Below the pieces are notes generated by a model that was not told where the DNA came from, did no database searches, and saw only the letters and a list, made by a program, of their open reading frames with translations. A stretch of DNA of 64,000 bases from JBBDJB01 sp040880125 (GTDB lineage: Bacteria > Planctomycetota > Planctomycetia > Pirellulales > JBBDJB01). Of the stretch, positions 8,202-16,790 are shown piece by piece. The stretch spans positions 24,061-88,060 of the forward strand of contig JBBDJB010000040.1 in the NCBI GenBank assembly GCA_040880125.1, given 5' to 3'. The position numbers were made by a program, and so were the translations under genes. Position 1 is the stretch's first letter. Each line of letters begins with the position of its first letter.

Positions 8202-8684
8202 CTAAACCAGCGTCGGCTGTTCCAACTCGGACGGATCGTCCTGGCCGGACACTTGCGACTGGCCACGCTGCCCCTGCTCCGCGTCCTGTAGCTGCGCGGC
8301 GATCCGGTTGAACGACTCGACGATGTCGCTCCAATAGTCGTCGTCGCGCACCTTCAGCGGCTCGACGACCTCACCGTTGGCCAACTGATTCATGGCTTGC
8401 CGCAGGCGGAACATCGGCCCCGCGAAACGATTGGACATTCGCACCGCGTCGATCAACACCACCGGCAAGAGCAGCAGCGACGCCGCCAGCGCCGGGCCGA
8501 ACTGCATCCAGAGACCGCGGAAGCCCGTCGAGGTGATCTCCAGCGAGTTGTAGATCATCTGCCAGCAGACGACCCAGCCCGCGATGCTCAAGGCGAAGAA
8601 AATCCAGTACATTGCGGCGCGTCCAATCACCGCACCCTGAACCTGGCGGTCGACTAGAAAACGTCGTCGATTTTGGGCAGTCAT
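8202..8684 (-). CDS. Membrane protein with HAMP-like region
   Basis: 160 residues with two membrane segments (about residues 24-45, AMYWIFFALSIAGWVVCWQM, and 57-80, FGPALAASLLLLPVVLIDAV). A HAMP-like linker follows (FAGPMFRLRQAMNQLANGEV, VRDDDYWSDIVESFNRIA) and then a Gln/Glu tail. There is no kinase, cyclase or methyl-accepting domain, so it is a stand-alone signalling-type linker. The start at 8684 is set by AAGGA ten bases upstream. It may relay signals to a separate partner, but none is adjacent. Confidence 0.7.
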   Translation of the reverse strand: MTAQNRRRFLVDRQVQGAVIGRAAMYWIFFALSIAGWVVCWQMIYNSLEITSTGFRGLWMQFGPALAASLLLLPVVLIDAVRMSNRFAGPMFRLRQAMNQLANGEVVEPLKVRDDDYWSDIVESFNRIAAQLQDAEQGQRGQSQVSGQDDPSELEQPTLV

Positions 8685-9010
8685 GGGTTTGTTGTCCTTG
8701 GGGAAAGGTCCGATGTCGGATGGCGTGTGTGGTGAGACGCAAAAAGCCGCACATACAATCGCGCGACCAGGCACGGACGACAGAGCGCACGCGCTACCCG
8801 TTGCGGGGGTATGTAAAGCTTAGCTGACGCCAGCTCACGTGCGGCTGCGGGGGCCAGCCCCGGGACGAGCCTGGCACGGTTGTGCAGATTGCACCGGTTA
8901 CCGCCGTAGAGACGATCCGGTTCAAAACGGTCGACCAGAGACCAATCCGCACATCCGGCCCCGGCAGAGAGTTCGGCGGTTGCAGCCGGGCGCCAATGAC
9001 GTGCGGCCGG
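8685..9010. other. Intergenic region, no gene seen
   Basis: This 326-base gap lies between two reverse-strand genes and should hold the promoter of the HAMP-like protein. Short frames only; no repeat or RNA signal was recognised. Confidence 0.5.
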
Positions 9011-9754
9011 TCATTTCAGCGCGATCGTGCGAGCCAGCGGCTTGAGCACGCCGTCGACCACGTAAGTGTCGATCATGCTCGTGCACATCCGGGTCAGCTT
9101 CTCGACGGCATCTACGTAAGTCATCTTCGAATCGAGGCTGCCGTATTGCCGCGCGGTGACGAAGACGCTTAACTGGTCTTCCGGATAATCGCCGGTCCGC
9201 ACCTGGTAGGCGTTGGTGCGCGTTTCGATGCTCAGCCGGCACTGCACGCGGCACTCCTCGTCGAGCGCCAGCGTGATCGATGGCTCATAGCTGATGATCG
9301 TGCCGTCGGCGCGATCGGTCAGCCGTTCCAAGGCGGGACTGACGCCCAGCGCTTCGGCCACCAGTTGGTTCTGGTTTCCCCGGTAGGTGAAGTCAAAGCC
9401 GAACAGCACGTCGAGCGCTTCGCAGTCCAGCGTGCTGATCGAAAGCATGTAGGGCGCCAGCTCCAGACACGTTTTGTGCTGATCGAGCGCTTCTTCGACC
9501 GATTCGGGATTCACGCGGCCGGAGCAGATCCGCCGCGGCTCGATGGTACACCAGCGGTAGTGCCCCTGGTCTTTCTCTTCTTCGAGGACAAAATCCCCTT
9601 TTTCGCGGCAGTAAAAGTTACGCATCTCGGGATATTTCTTGCGGATCTGCTCGAAATAGTGCAGGACTGTTTCCCGATTGCTGGACAGCTCCATCTCCGT
9701 GCTGAGGTTCATGTTGATGTAGAAGTCATCGGACAGAGCGCTGTAGCGATGCAT
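9011..9754 (-). CDS. Protein of unknown function (247 residues)
   Basis: I do not recognise the family. The protein is soluble and acidic, with no signal peptide. It reads like a two-part alpha/beta protein: an N-terminal section with NLSTEMELSSNRETVLHYFE and FYCREKGDFVLEEEKDQGHY, and a C-terminal half with predicted beta strands (ECRVQCRLSIETRTNAYQVR). AAGGA eight bases before ATG 9754 gives a firm start. It is divergent from the DNA-repair methyltransferase. Confidence 0.7.
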   Translation of the reverse strand: MHRYSALSDDFYINMNLSTEMELSSNRETVLHYFEQIRKKYPEMRNFYCREKGDFVLEEEKDQGHYRWCTIEPRRICSGRVNPESVEEALDQHKTCLELAPYMLSISTLDCEALDVLFGFDFTYRGNQNQLVAEALGVSPALERLTDRADGTIISYEPSITLALDEECRVQCRLSIETRTNAYQVRTGDYPEDQLSVFVTARQYGSLDSKMTYVDAVEKLTRMCTSMIDTYVVDGVLKPLARTIALK

Positions 9755-9924
9755 CCAATCGTTCCTTAATCTGCCCAGCGGAAGAGAAGAAGTGCGCCGA
9801 CGCGTTGCTGTTCAAACGACCTCGCTTCAGTATAGAATGACCGCTTCGACAGTGTCAAAGCCTCGGCCGTCGCGCCGTCGCGCCGGCGTTTACCGCCTGT
9901 CAATACCACCGGAGCATTCACCCC

Positions 9925-10458
9925 ATGGATGATCGCCTGGACTTTGCGGAGACGTTTTTGACCGCGCTGGGTTGGACCGTCACCGTCGGCAATGACGACC
10001 TGCTCAAGGCGGTGATGTTCGGCTATGACACGCCGCAGCAAGCGCTTCGGGCGGCTGAGGGTGGGTGGCCCGGCGAGCTCGCACCGCACGCCTGGAATCC
10101 GGAACTATCCGCGCGGCTGCAGGCGTTCGCCGAGGGGGATTGCGACGATTTTCTCGACGTCCAAGTCGATCTCGCCGCTCTCAGTCCGTTTCAGCGCACG
10201 GTGGTGGACTTGTGCCGGCGGATCCCCTTTGGCGAGACGGTCTCCTACGGCGAGTTGGCCCAGCAGGCAGGCTCTCCGCGCGCCGCGCGTGCGGTCGGCA
10301 ATGTGATGGCCACGAATCGCTTTCCACTCGTGGTGCCTTGCCATCGCGTCGTGGCTTCCGGCGGGGGACTGGGCGGTTACTCGGCGCGACAAGGCGTTCG
10401 CGTCAAGCGGCGGCTGATCGCCCTGGAGAGGCAATCCCGCGAGAGTCTCCTCGTATAA
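9925..10458 (+). CDS. ogt: Methylated-DNA--protein-cysteine methyltransferase
   Basis: DNA repair protein that transfers alkyl groups from O6-alkylguanine to its own cysteine in a suicidal reaction. 177 residues. The active-site motif VVPCHRVV lies in the C-terminal domain, preceded by FGETVSYGELAQQAGSPRAA and VGNVMATNRFP, which form the DNA-binding helix region. The N-terminal domain is short and divergent. ATG 9925 is used. It stands alone on the plus strand between reverse-strand neighbours. Confidence 0.93.
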   Translation: MDDRLDFAETFLTALGWTVTVGNDDLLKAVMFGYDTPQQALRAAEGGWPGELAPHAWNPELSARLQAFAEGDCDDFLDVQVDLAALSPFQRTVVDLCRRIPFGETVSYGELAQQAGSPRAARAVGNVMATNRFPLVVPCHRVVASGGGLGGYSARQGVRVKRRLIALERQSRESLLV

Positions 10459-10484
10459 CTGAACACCCCAGTTCAGCGATAACG

Positions 10485-10515
10485 GTGGCACAGACGCCGA
10501 TGTCGGCGCCGTGCC
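10485..10515. repeat. GTGGCACAGACA palindrome family, copy 2 (divergent)
   Basis: GTGGCACAGACGCCGATGTC followed by GGCGCCGTGCC. The outer ends match the family, but the centre has been replaced by GGCGCC-type sequence. It lies 27 bases after the methyltransferase stop, in a convergent junction. Confidence 0.6.
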
Positions 10516-10651
10516 GCCGTCAGCCCTCTCGCCCCGTTCCAAAGGGAAATGGGGGTTCAATGGGTGGCACGGCCCGCGGTTCCCAACGCGACAGGCGCGG
10601 CGCGCCTTCCGACGATGAGAGCGCTCTAAAGCGGCGCGTCGCGATACCGCA

Positions 10652-12346
10652 TTAATCGGCGGCGGTGCCACTGCCCTCGGTGCTGAGGGTGTGCTTCAGG
10701 TCGTTGAGCGACTCGTTAAGGATTTCCACCTGCCGGTCGAGGTGCTGCCGGGTGATGCGCACGCGTTTGAGGATCTTTTCGCTGGCCGAGTGGATCGTTT
10801 CGGCCGAACGGGTGATCTCGTCCAAGCCGGTGGCTTGCTTCTCGATCTGCAGGATCGACTCTTGGATCGCGAGAAAGTCCGCCGACTGCGACTCGGACTG
10901 CCGCCCCTGGCGGATGCAAAGCGCCCGGGCGGTGACCAGTCCCGCCCTGAGGAAAATGTCGGTCGCCGGGTCTTCGGCGTCCCACGCGACGACGATGTCG
11001 CTGCCGTAGCGGGCGAACGGCTGCAGGCCGCTGGGGGCCGTCTTGGCGGAAAAGACAAACAGCCCCTGCTGGGCACCGCGATTCTTGCGAGCCGTCTCCA
11101 TCTGCTCCCGGGCCTTCGCCAGGTTGTAGCACGCGTCTTCCTTGGCTTCGACGACGATCTTGCTTGCGGGCGCGGGGCTGTCGGGACCTAGCTCCACCAC
11201 GCAGTCGCCGACCTTGCAGTGCTTGATCATCCCCGGGCGACTGCCCGTCGGCTCGGCAACGTCTCCCACCGCCTGGGCCTCTCGAGAGAGGAATTCGCAC
11301 ACCGCCTCCTCGAATTGAAGTCCGTGCCGCGTGGAGTGATCTGCCTCTTCGCGCTTGGCGACGATCTTGCCGAGCGTGACCTTCACCTCTTCCTGAAACT
11401 GCTGGCTACTCTTGGCGTGGTTGCCGAGGATCTCCAGCAGCTCGCGCTTCAGCCGTGCCAGCGGCGATGCTTCCACGTCCAGCGTGAGGTTCTTGTGGAT
11501 CGCGCCCTGCGTGTCTTCCAGCATTGTGCTTAAGCGCGAGAATGCGGAGTCCGGGTTGTCCAGCGAGAACTCGCTGCGGATCGTTCGCTGCGCGGTATCG
11601 ACATTCCGTACCAGGCGGCTCAGCGCCGAGTTTTCCTCGTCGAGCGAGAACTCCTTCACCACGACGTCAATCTTCTCCTGCATGTTCTTGTTGAGCAGCC
11701 CGTGCGACTCGTTCAGCTCTCCAACCAGGCGCGTGAGGGCGGATTCCGGGTTGTCCAGCGAGAACTCCCGCAAGATGCGCTCCCGCTGCTGGAGCAGTTG
11801 TCCGTCGACCGATTCGCGCAGTGCCGCCAACAGCCCTCGCGATTCGTCCGGCGAGAGCACCTTCATCAGCGGGCTGCCTTCCCCGACGTGCTCCAGCAGC
11901 GTCTTGGCGAGCTGCGAGTCCTGTCCGCCCACGTGCCGGTGAAGCACCTGCTCCAGGTCGCCGTCCCGCTGAATCAGCCGCTGCACGCGCTCGTGAAAGC
12001 GGCCGCTTTCGGGGTCGAAGTAGTTCTTCAACTCCCGGGCCACCTCGTGCTGCACCAGTTGTGCGTGCTCAGCAAGCCGGTGGTGCATTCCGTCGAGCAT
12101 CTGGGCACACTGGCGGCGCAGGAAGTCCGCGTCGAGTTGACCGCTGGCATGCCGCAGCGCCAGCACCCCGACCTTCAGTGCCGCCAATGCATAGGCGTCG
12201 CGCTGCTCGCCCTCGGGATGCGACTGCAACGTGCGGACGGTGTCTTCGTCCGTCACTTCCAGGGTGAGCACCAGGGCGCCGTCGCCGTTTTCGGAGAGAT
12301 CCGGCACGTCGTCGATTAGGGAGCGCTTGTAGATCGATGGAGCCAT
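10652..12346 (-). CDS. FSLD-repeat protein with PD-(D/E)XK nuclease-like domain
   Basis: 564 residues, function unknown. Residues 1-190 are helical. A repeat EFSLDNPESALTRLV-like then occurs at 194, 232 and 259, with a degenerate copy (LTLDVEASPLARL) at 287 and possibly one at 109. Residues 340-455 look like a PD-(D/E)XK fold: FEEAV (345-349), GDCVVEL with Asp381, and IVVEAKED with Glu400 and Lys402. The end is coiled coil. ATG 12346 follows GGAGG by 11 bases; the 43-residue longer frame lacks a site. The strand and 145-base spacing link it to the 1303-residue gene upstream. A restriction-like nuclease role is inference. Confidence 0.75.
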   Translation of the reverse strand: MAPSIYKRSLIDDVPDLSENGDGALVLTLEVTDEDTVRTLQSHPEGEQRDAYALAALKVGVLALRHASGQLDADFLRRQCAQMLDGMHHRLAEHAQLVQHEVARELKNYFDPESGRFHERVQRLIQRDGDLEQVLHRHVGGQDSQLAKTLLEHVGEGSPLMKVLSPDESRGLLAALRESVDGQLLQQRERILREFSLDNPESALTRLVGELNESHGLLNKNMQEKIDVVVKEFSLDEENSALSRLVRNVDTAQRTIRSEFSLDNPDSAFSRLSTMLEDTQGAIHKNLTLDVEASPLARLKRELLEILGNHAKSSQQFQEEVKVTLGKIVAKREEADHSTRHGLQFEEAVCEFLSREAQAVGDVAEPTGSRPGMIKHCKVGDCVVELGPDSPAPASKIVVEAKEDACYNLAKAREQMETARKNRGAQQGLFVFSAKTAPSGLQPFARYGSDIVVAWDAEDPATDIFLRAGLVTARALCIRQGRQSESQSADFLAIQESILQIEKQATGLDEITRSAETIHSASEKILKRVRITRQHLDRQVEILNESLNDLKHTLSTEGSGTAAD

Positions 12347-12491
12347 CGCGGTGGTACCCTCCTGGCCAATGGCGAGAATGTGCGGATGTCGCGGCACCGG
12401 GCCTCCATTTGCCCGCGGTGCCGTGGCTGTGGCCAATATCGCAGCAATCGCCGGGGACTGCAAGTTTGTACACATACCGGCGTGGCCCGCT

Positions 12492-15400
12492 TTATGCTTC
12501 CGGGGCCTCTGCTAGCTGGGCTTGAATCTCTTCCCAACTCAGACGCACCGGTTCGATCTGAGCGGTCGCTGAGCGGGGTGACCCGCCGCAGACGGCCGAG
12601 CGGACCACGGTGACTTCTTCCTCCAACGCCACCAGCCACGCCGGCGCGTCCAGCCCGGCGCCGCTGGGTTCTTTGGCGAGCTCCTCTACTTCTTGTTCAA
12701 GCAGCGAGAAGTGGCTCGGCTCTTTGCCGGCCGAAGCGTCTTCAATTGCCGGACGCACCAGTGCGCGAATGCGGTCGATCACGAGCGGCCGGACGAACCG
12801 TTCGGCGAGCCGGTCGGAGATCGTCGGCAGCCGCATGCCGTACTTCTGGCAAAGCTCTTTGAGCCGGCCGATCTGCGTGTCGGCGACCTCGCTGGTCCGC
12901 TCGGCCAGCGCCCGCCGCCATAGCTCCGCCGATTCCCCGCGCCCCCGACGCACAAGCACCTCGTGGGCCATGACCACCGGCTTGAGATTCCAGGCCACGC
13001 GATCGTAGCTGCACCGCAGCCGTAAGAAGTCGATCAGCGTGTAGAGCAGCTCGCCGTGATCGGATTGCGTGGTCGTGCTGTTGTAGTCGCGATACTCCGC
13101 GTGGTTCTCGACCACCGCTTCAAATACGAACGTCAACACCTTCGCGGCTTCGGTGCGAGGGATCTTAGTATCCAGTTCTCGAATCAGCAGCGGCACGTCG
13201 TCATCGTCGCTCTGTTCCATCCGCTCCAACCACCGCTCGGTTCCCTGGTGCAGGATGGCGCGAAGGTTGCCCACGTTGAGAAACTGCTGCGTGAAGATGT
13301 CGTGGCCGTATCTCTGAATGAAGTCGATCAAATGCTGCCACTCTCGCTTGGAATTGATGCGCTCGACCACCGACAGTCGCAGCGTTCGGCTGTGGCGCAG
13401 CCACAGATCGAGCTGATTCTCCGTGAGCTGTTGCAGGCACTCGACGAGCATCTCGTCCGAACGCCGACCGGAGTGCTCAGCCGAATTCCACGATTCGGCC
13501 GAGGCGACGATCGTCTCGACGATCGCCCGATGCCCGTTCTCGAACAGGCGGTCGAACTCGGTGACGGCGCCCGGGCCGGCCGGCCGCTCCACCTCCTGTG
13601 CCTGGGCGACCTCCAGCAGTCGCGTGGTCTCGCGGATGAGGCCTAACTTGGGCAGCCACCCGACCAGCTCGTGAAGCATCTGTTGCAGCGACCGCACGTG
13701 CACGATCTGCCTGGGATCGCCGCCGCGGGCCAGCGGCACGTACAGTAGTTGTTGCCCGGCCAGCGATTCGAGAGACGCTTCCAGCGCGACCCGCACGCGA
13801 TCCGGTTCGCCTGCCAGCACGGCGCGGAACAGCGCCGTGCCGACATCTTCATCGCCATCGAGGTCACCGCCGGCGGCTTGAAGGTATCGGGCCGCCTCGG
13901 CCGTTTCGACGCAAGTGGCGACGATTCGCTCCAGCAGCGCTTCCTTCACCATGCGGTGCCGGTCGTACTGCACGAGCGACTCGTGCGATCCCGACGGTGC
14001 CGGGATGCGGAAGCGATGGACGGCGGTGAGTAGCGATTGCAGTTGTTCGTAGTTGGTGGCGGCGCGCTCGCGCCACTGGCTGAAGATCTCCTCGCGATGA
14101 TCGGCTGACGATCCACCCCATTGGGCGGCCGCGATCTGCCAGAGCCGGGCCAGCGTTGCCAAAAAGCCCAGCCGCTGGCTGATCCGCTTCCCTTCCTCCT
14201 CAAGTTCGAACTGGCTCGTGTCGGGCCCGGACTCGAAGATATCGCCCTCGACGCCGTCGTCTGTGCTGTCGCTATATGTCATTTCCTCGTAGGCGGCGTT
14301 GAAGAGGAAATCGTCGTCATCGTCTTCGCCTGCCGGAATCTCGTGATCGGCCGCCTCCGATTCGGCCGTCACACCACCGGACGACGTGAGTTGCAGTTGA
14401 GGGACTTCCCAGTACGCCTGGGCATTCGCCTCCAGAAAAGCGAAGAACTTTTCAACCAGCGGCCATTGCCCGGCACCTTCAACTTCGGCGGTCTCCTGTT
14501 CGGCGGACTGCACGTCGTGCATCCAGCGGAGGGCAACGCGGTGAAAAGCGCTGTCGCCCTCGGCCAGCGGCACGGTCTCGGCCTGGTTGAGCCACTGCAT
14601 CATCAGGGCCATCGACGCGACGTGATCACGCTTTTCCAACAGGGCTTCGATCACCAGGCTGAATGCTTTGGGCGAATCGAACTGCTCGACGAACATCCGC
14701 CAGAAGCCGACGTCGCCGGCCGAAGCGCCCGCCTTGTGCCAGGCGTTTAGCGCGCCGGCAACCAGGTTCGTCGAGATTTCCTCTTCCTTACCGATCAGCG
14801 GTTTTAGACTGCCGACCGACGCCACCGCGAACTGATCCCACCAGGCGGCCAGCGACGCGAAGAAGTCCGCGAAAATCTTCTCGAGCGCGGCATCGTCGAC
14901 CGCGGCCGCTTCGCTCCACGCCCGCGAGCAGAGCGCGAAGATCTGCTCCATCACGTCGATCAGTTCGTCGACGCGATAGTCTCGCACGCTGTTCTCCACC
15001 GCCGGAAACAGGCTGAAGTTGCCGCCGAAGCCGACGATGTTCCACGGGTCGACCAGCGCGCCGCACTCGATGCCGCGCTTTAGCAGACTCTCGATCTGCG
15101 GCAGATGTTGGGCGACATCCGCAATGCGATGGGCGTCGATTGCGTGATGACCGGCCGTGAGGCGGCAGTAGATCTGGCTGAGCATGCGGGCGGAGGCCAC
15201 GCGCACGCTGTGCGCTTGCCGCAGCGCCGCCTCCGGATAGCCCATCCGGGCGAAGAGTTGGGCCAAGTGGACGCGCTGAAGCTGAACCGCCCGCCGCCGG
15301 GCAAGCTGGTGGTTGAGATGTTGACGTGCGCCGCCCAGTGGTTGCCGCAGCTTGGCGGCTTCATCGCCCAGCCGCTCGCCGTGAGGCCCGTGCATGCCGG

Positions 15401-16403
15401 CCAGCAATTGGGCGTAAAAGTCATCGCGATAGGCGGCGATCTGCGGCAGCAGCGTGCCGAGCGTCGTCGACGAGTCGTGGCTCTCGGGACCACTCCCGCT
15501 GATGCCCGAAGCCATCAAGATCGTTCCCGCCAGGACAGCGGCCGCCTCGTACAACAGCTCCTCCGGCGGGGCGTCGACCGCTTCTTCCACGCGGGACAAC
15601 AGGGCGTCGAGCGTGATCTGCTGCACGATGAAGCGGCGGTAGCGGCCCTGGTTGTCGAGGCTGTGCGGATCCCATTGGCCGAAGTGGTAATTCGGCCGCT
15701 TGTTGACCGGATGGTCGAAATCGTACGCCCGTGGATCCAGGGCCAGCTCGTCGAGCAGCTCGGGGTCGAACCAGGCTCGCGTCAACAGGTCCGGGGTGGT
15801 CCGGCGGAGGATGTTGAGCGTCTGCTCGATCAGCCGCTCGTAGCCGCCTGCCGCCACGTCGGCCCCGACAATGAACAGGGGGATCGGCCGCACCCATTCG
15901 TGCGCGTACGGCTCGGTGTGACGCTCATTTTCCAGCACCGCAACCGGGCGATAGCCGACGTAGTCGTTCAGCAGTGATAGGGCCCCCTCGACGATGCGGT
16001 CCGCTTCGTCCCAGGGGCTCCCCTGCCGCAAAATTGCTTCGGCGGCGCGGCCCAAGAAGAACGGCTGCCAAAGTTCCGGCTCCTCCTGGTGGAACAGCAA
16101 ATCACGGTGGAAATTGCGGTAGGCGGGCAGAAAATGCTCGAACAGCAGTCCCAGCACGGCCCGCACTTGGACGTCGTCGGCGAAGGCCCCGCCCTGACTG
16201 CTCAGCTTGTCCAGGTGCGAGGCGAGCAGATCCCGCAAGGCCACGGCCGCCTGCTCGGTCCCCCGCTCCTCGGCGGCGACCCGATAGAGGGCATCTAGGC
16301 TGCGTAGAAAATTGACATCCGACGCGCCCGAGGAAAAATTCAGGTAGCCGAGCACCTCGTGGAATGCCCGATCTCGTTCCGTTCCGCTTCCGCCTGCATG
16401 CAT
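12492..16403 (-). CDS. Giant alpha-helical protein of unknown function
   Basis: 1303 residues. I recognise no domain. There is no signal peptide or membrane segment. The sequence is mostly amphipathic helix (for example LRDLLASHLDKLSSQ and VVENHAEYRDY), with a strongly acidic middle stretch around residues 685-730 (EIPAGEDDDDDFLFN, DSTDDGVEGDIFESGPD). It could be a scaffold or a helical-repeat protein. ATG 16403 opens the frame; the Shine-Dalgarno site is weak (GAGATA). The FSLD/nuclease-like gene follows it on the same strand after about 145 bases, and a divergent exported propeller gene precedes it. Confidence 0.8.
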   Translation of the reverse strand: MHAGGSGTERDRAFHEVLGYLNFSSGASDVNFLRSLDALYRVAAEERGTEQAAVALRDLLASHLDKLSSQGGAFADDVQVRAVLGLLFEHFLPAYRNFHRDLLFHQEEPELWQPFFLGRAAEAILRQGSPWDEADRIVEGALSLLNDYVGYRPVAVLENERHTEPYAHEWVRPIPLFIVGADVAAGGYERLIEQTLNILRRTTPDLLTRAWFDPELLDELALDPRAYDFDHPVNKRPNYHFGQWDPHSLDNQGRYRRFIVQQITLDALLSRVEEAVDAPPEELLYEAAAVLAGTILMASGISGSGPESHDSSTTLGTLLPQIAAYRDDFYAQLLAGMHGPHGERLGDEAAKLRQPLGGARQHLNHQLARRRAVQLQRVHLAQLFARMGYPEAALRQAHSVRVASARMLSQIYCRLTAGHHAIDAHRIADVAQHLPQIESLLKRGIECGALVDPWNIVGFGGNFSLFPAVENSVRDYRVDELIDVMEQIFALCSRAWSEAAAVDDAALEKIFADFFASLAAWWDQFAVASVGSLKPLIGKEEEISTNLVAGALNAWHKAGASAGDVGFWRMFVEQFDSPKAFSLVIEALLEKRDHVASMALMMQWLNQAETVPLAEGDSAFHRVALRWMHDVQSAEQETAEVEGAGQWPLVEKFFAFLEANAQAYWEVPQLQLTSSGGVTAESEAADHEIPAGEDDDDDFLFNAAYEEMTYSDSTDDGVEGDIFESGPDTSQFELEEEGKRISQRLGFLATLARLWQIAAAQWGGSSADHREEIFSQWRERAATNYEQLQSLLTAVHRFRIPAPSGSHESLVQYDRHRMVKEALLERIVATCVETAEAARYLQAAGGDLDGDEDVGTALFRAVLAGEPDRVRVALEASLESLAGQQLLYVPLARGGDPRQIVHVRSLQQMLHELVGWLPKLGLIRETTRLLEVAQAQEVERPAGPGAVTEFDRLFENGHRAIVETIVASAESWNSAEHSGRRSDEMLVECLQQLTENQLDLWLRHSRTLRLSVVERINSKREWQHLIDFIQRYGHDIFTQQFLNVGNLRAILHQGTERWLERMEQSDDDDVPLLIRELDTKIPRTEAAKVLTFVFEAVVENHAEYRDYNSTTTQSDHGELLYTLIDFLRLRCSYDRVAWNLKPVVMAHEVLVRRGRGESAELWRRALAERTSEVADTQIGRLKELCQKYGMRLPTISDRLAERFVRPLVIDRIRALVRPAIEDASAGKEPSHFSLLEQEVEELAKEPSGAGLDAPAWLVALEEEVTVVRSAVCGGSPRSATAQIEPVRLSWEEIQAQLAEAPEA

Positions 16404-16790
16404 TATCTCAGTATCCCCCCCACGCTGCCGGCTCGCGCGGCCAAACGTTCCGTTATGGTAGAGGATGCGGGCGAGGATGGTCTAGCGGGTGGGAGAGGCC
16501 GGATCGGCGTGAGTGCATCGGCATTCGCCACTTCTCCCATGCAATTGCCGGAAAGCACGCTGCGATGACCGGCCGCAGAAAAGTGCGAAGAAATAGCCGC
16601 GATCGCTATCCAACAGGCTCCTTTTTCCCGTGCGAGGTCGGACGGGCCCGATTATGATGGAGATAGGGGTGTGTCCATCATCTGGCGATCTACGTGGCCG
16701 GTGTCGCCAGTCTTCCGCCGCGTAAATAGCGGCGCCTATCCGGCACCGCGTACACAGGCCGCAAGTCAATCGACGGAGGCTAGTTTCCCG
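16404..16790. other. Divergent intergenic region, no gene seen
   Basis: This 387-base spacer separates the giant reverse-strand gene from the exported propeller gene, so it carries both promoters. A forward frame enters from 16671 in phase with the propeller gene, but it gives a hydrophilic stretch ahead of a clear signal peptide and has no ribosome site. No repeat was identified. Confidence 0.55.
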
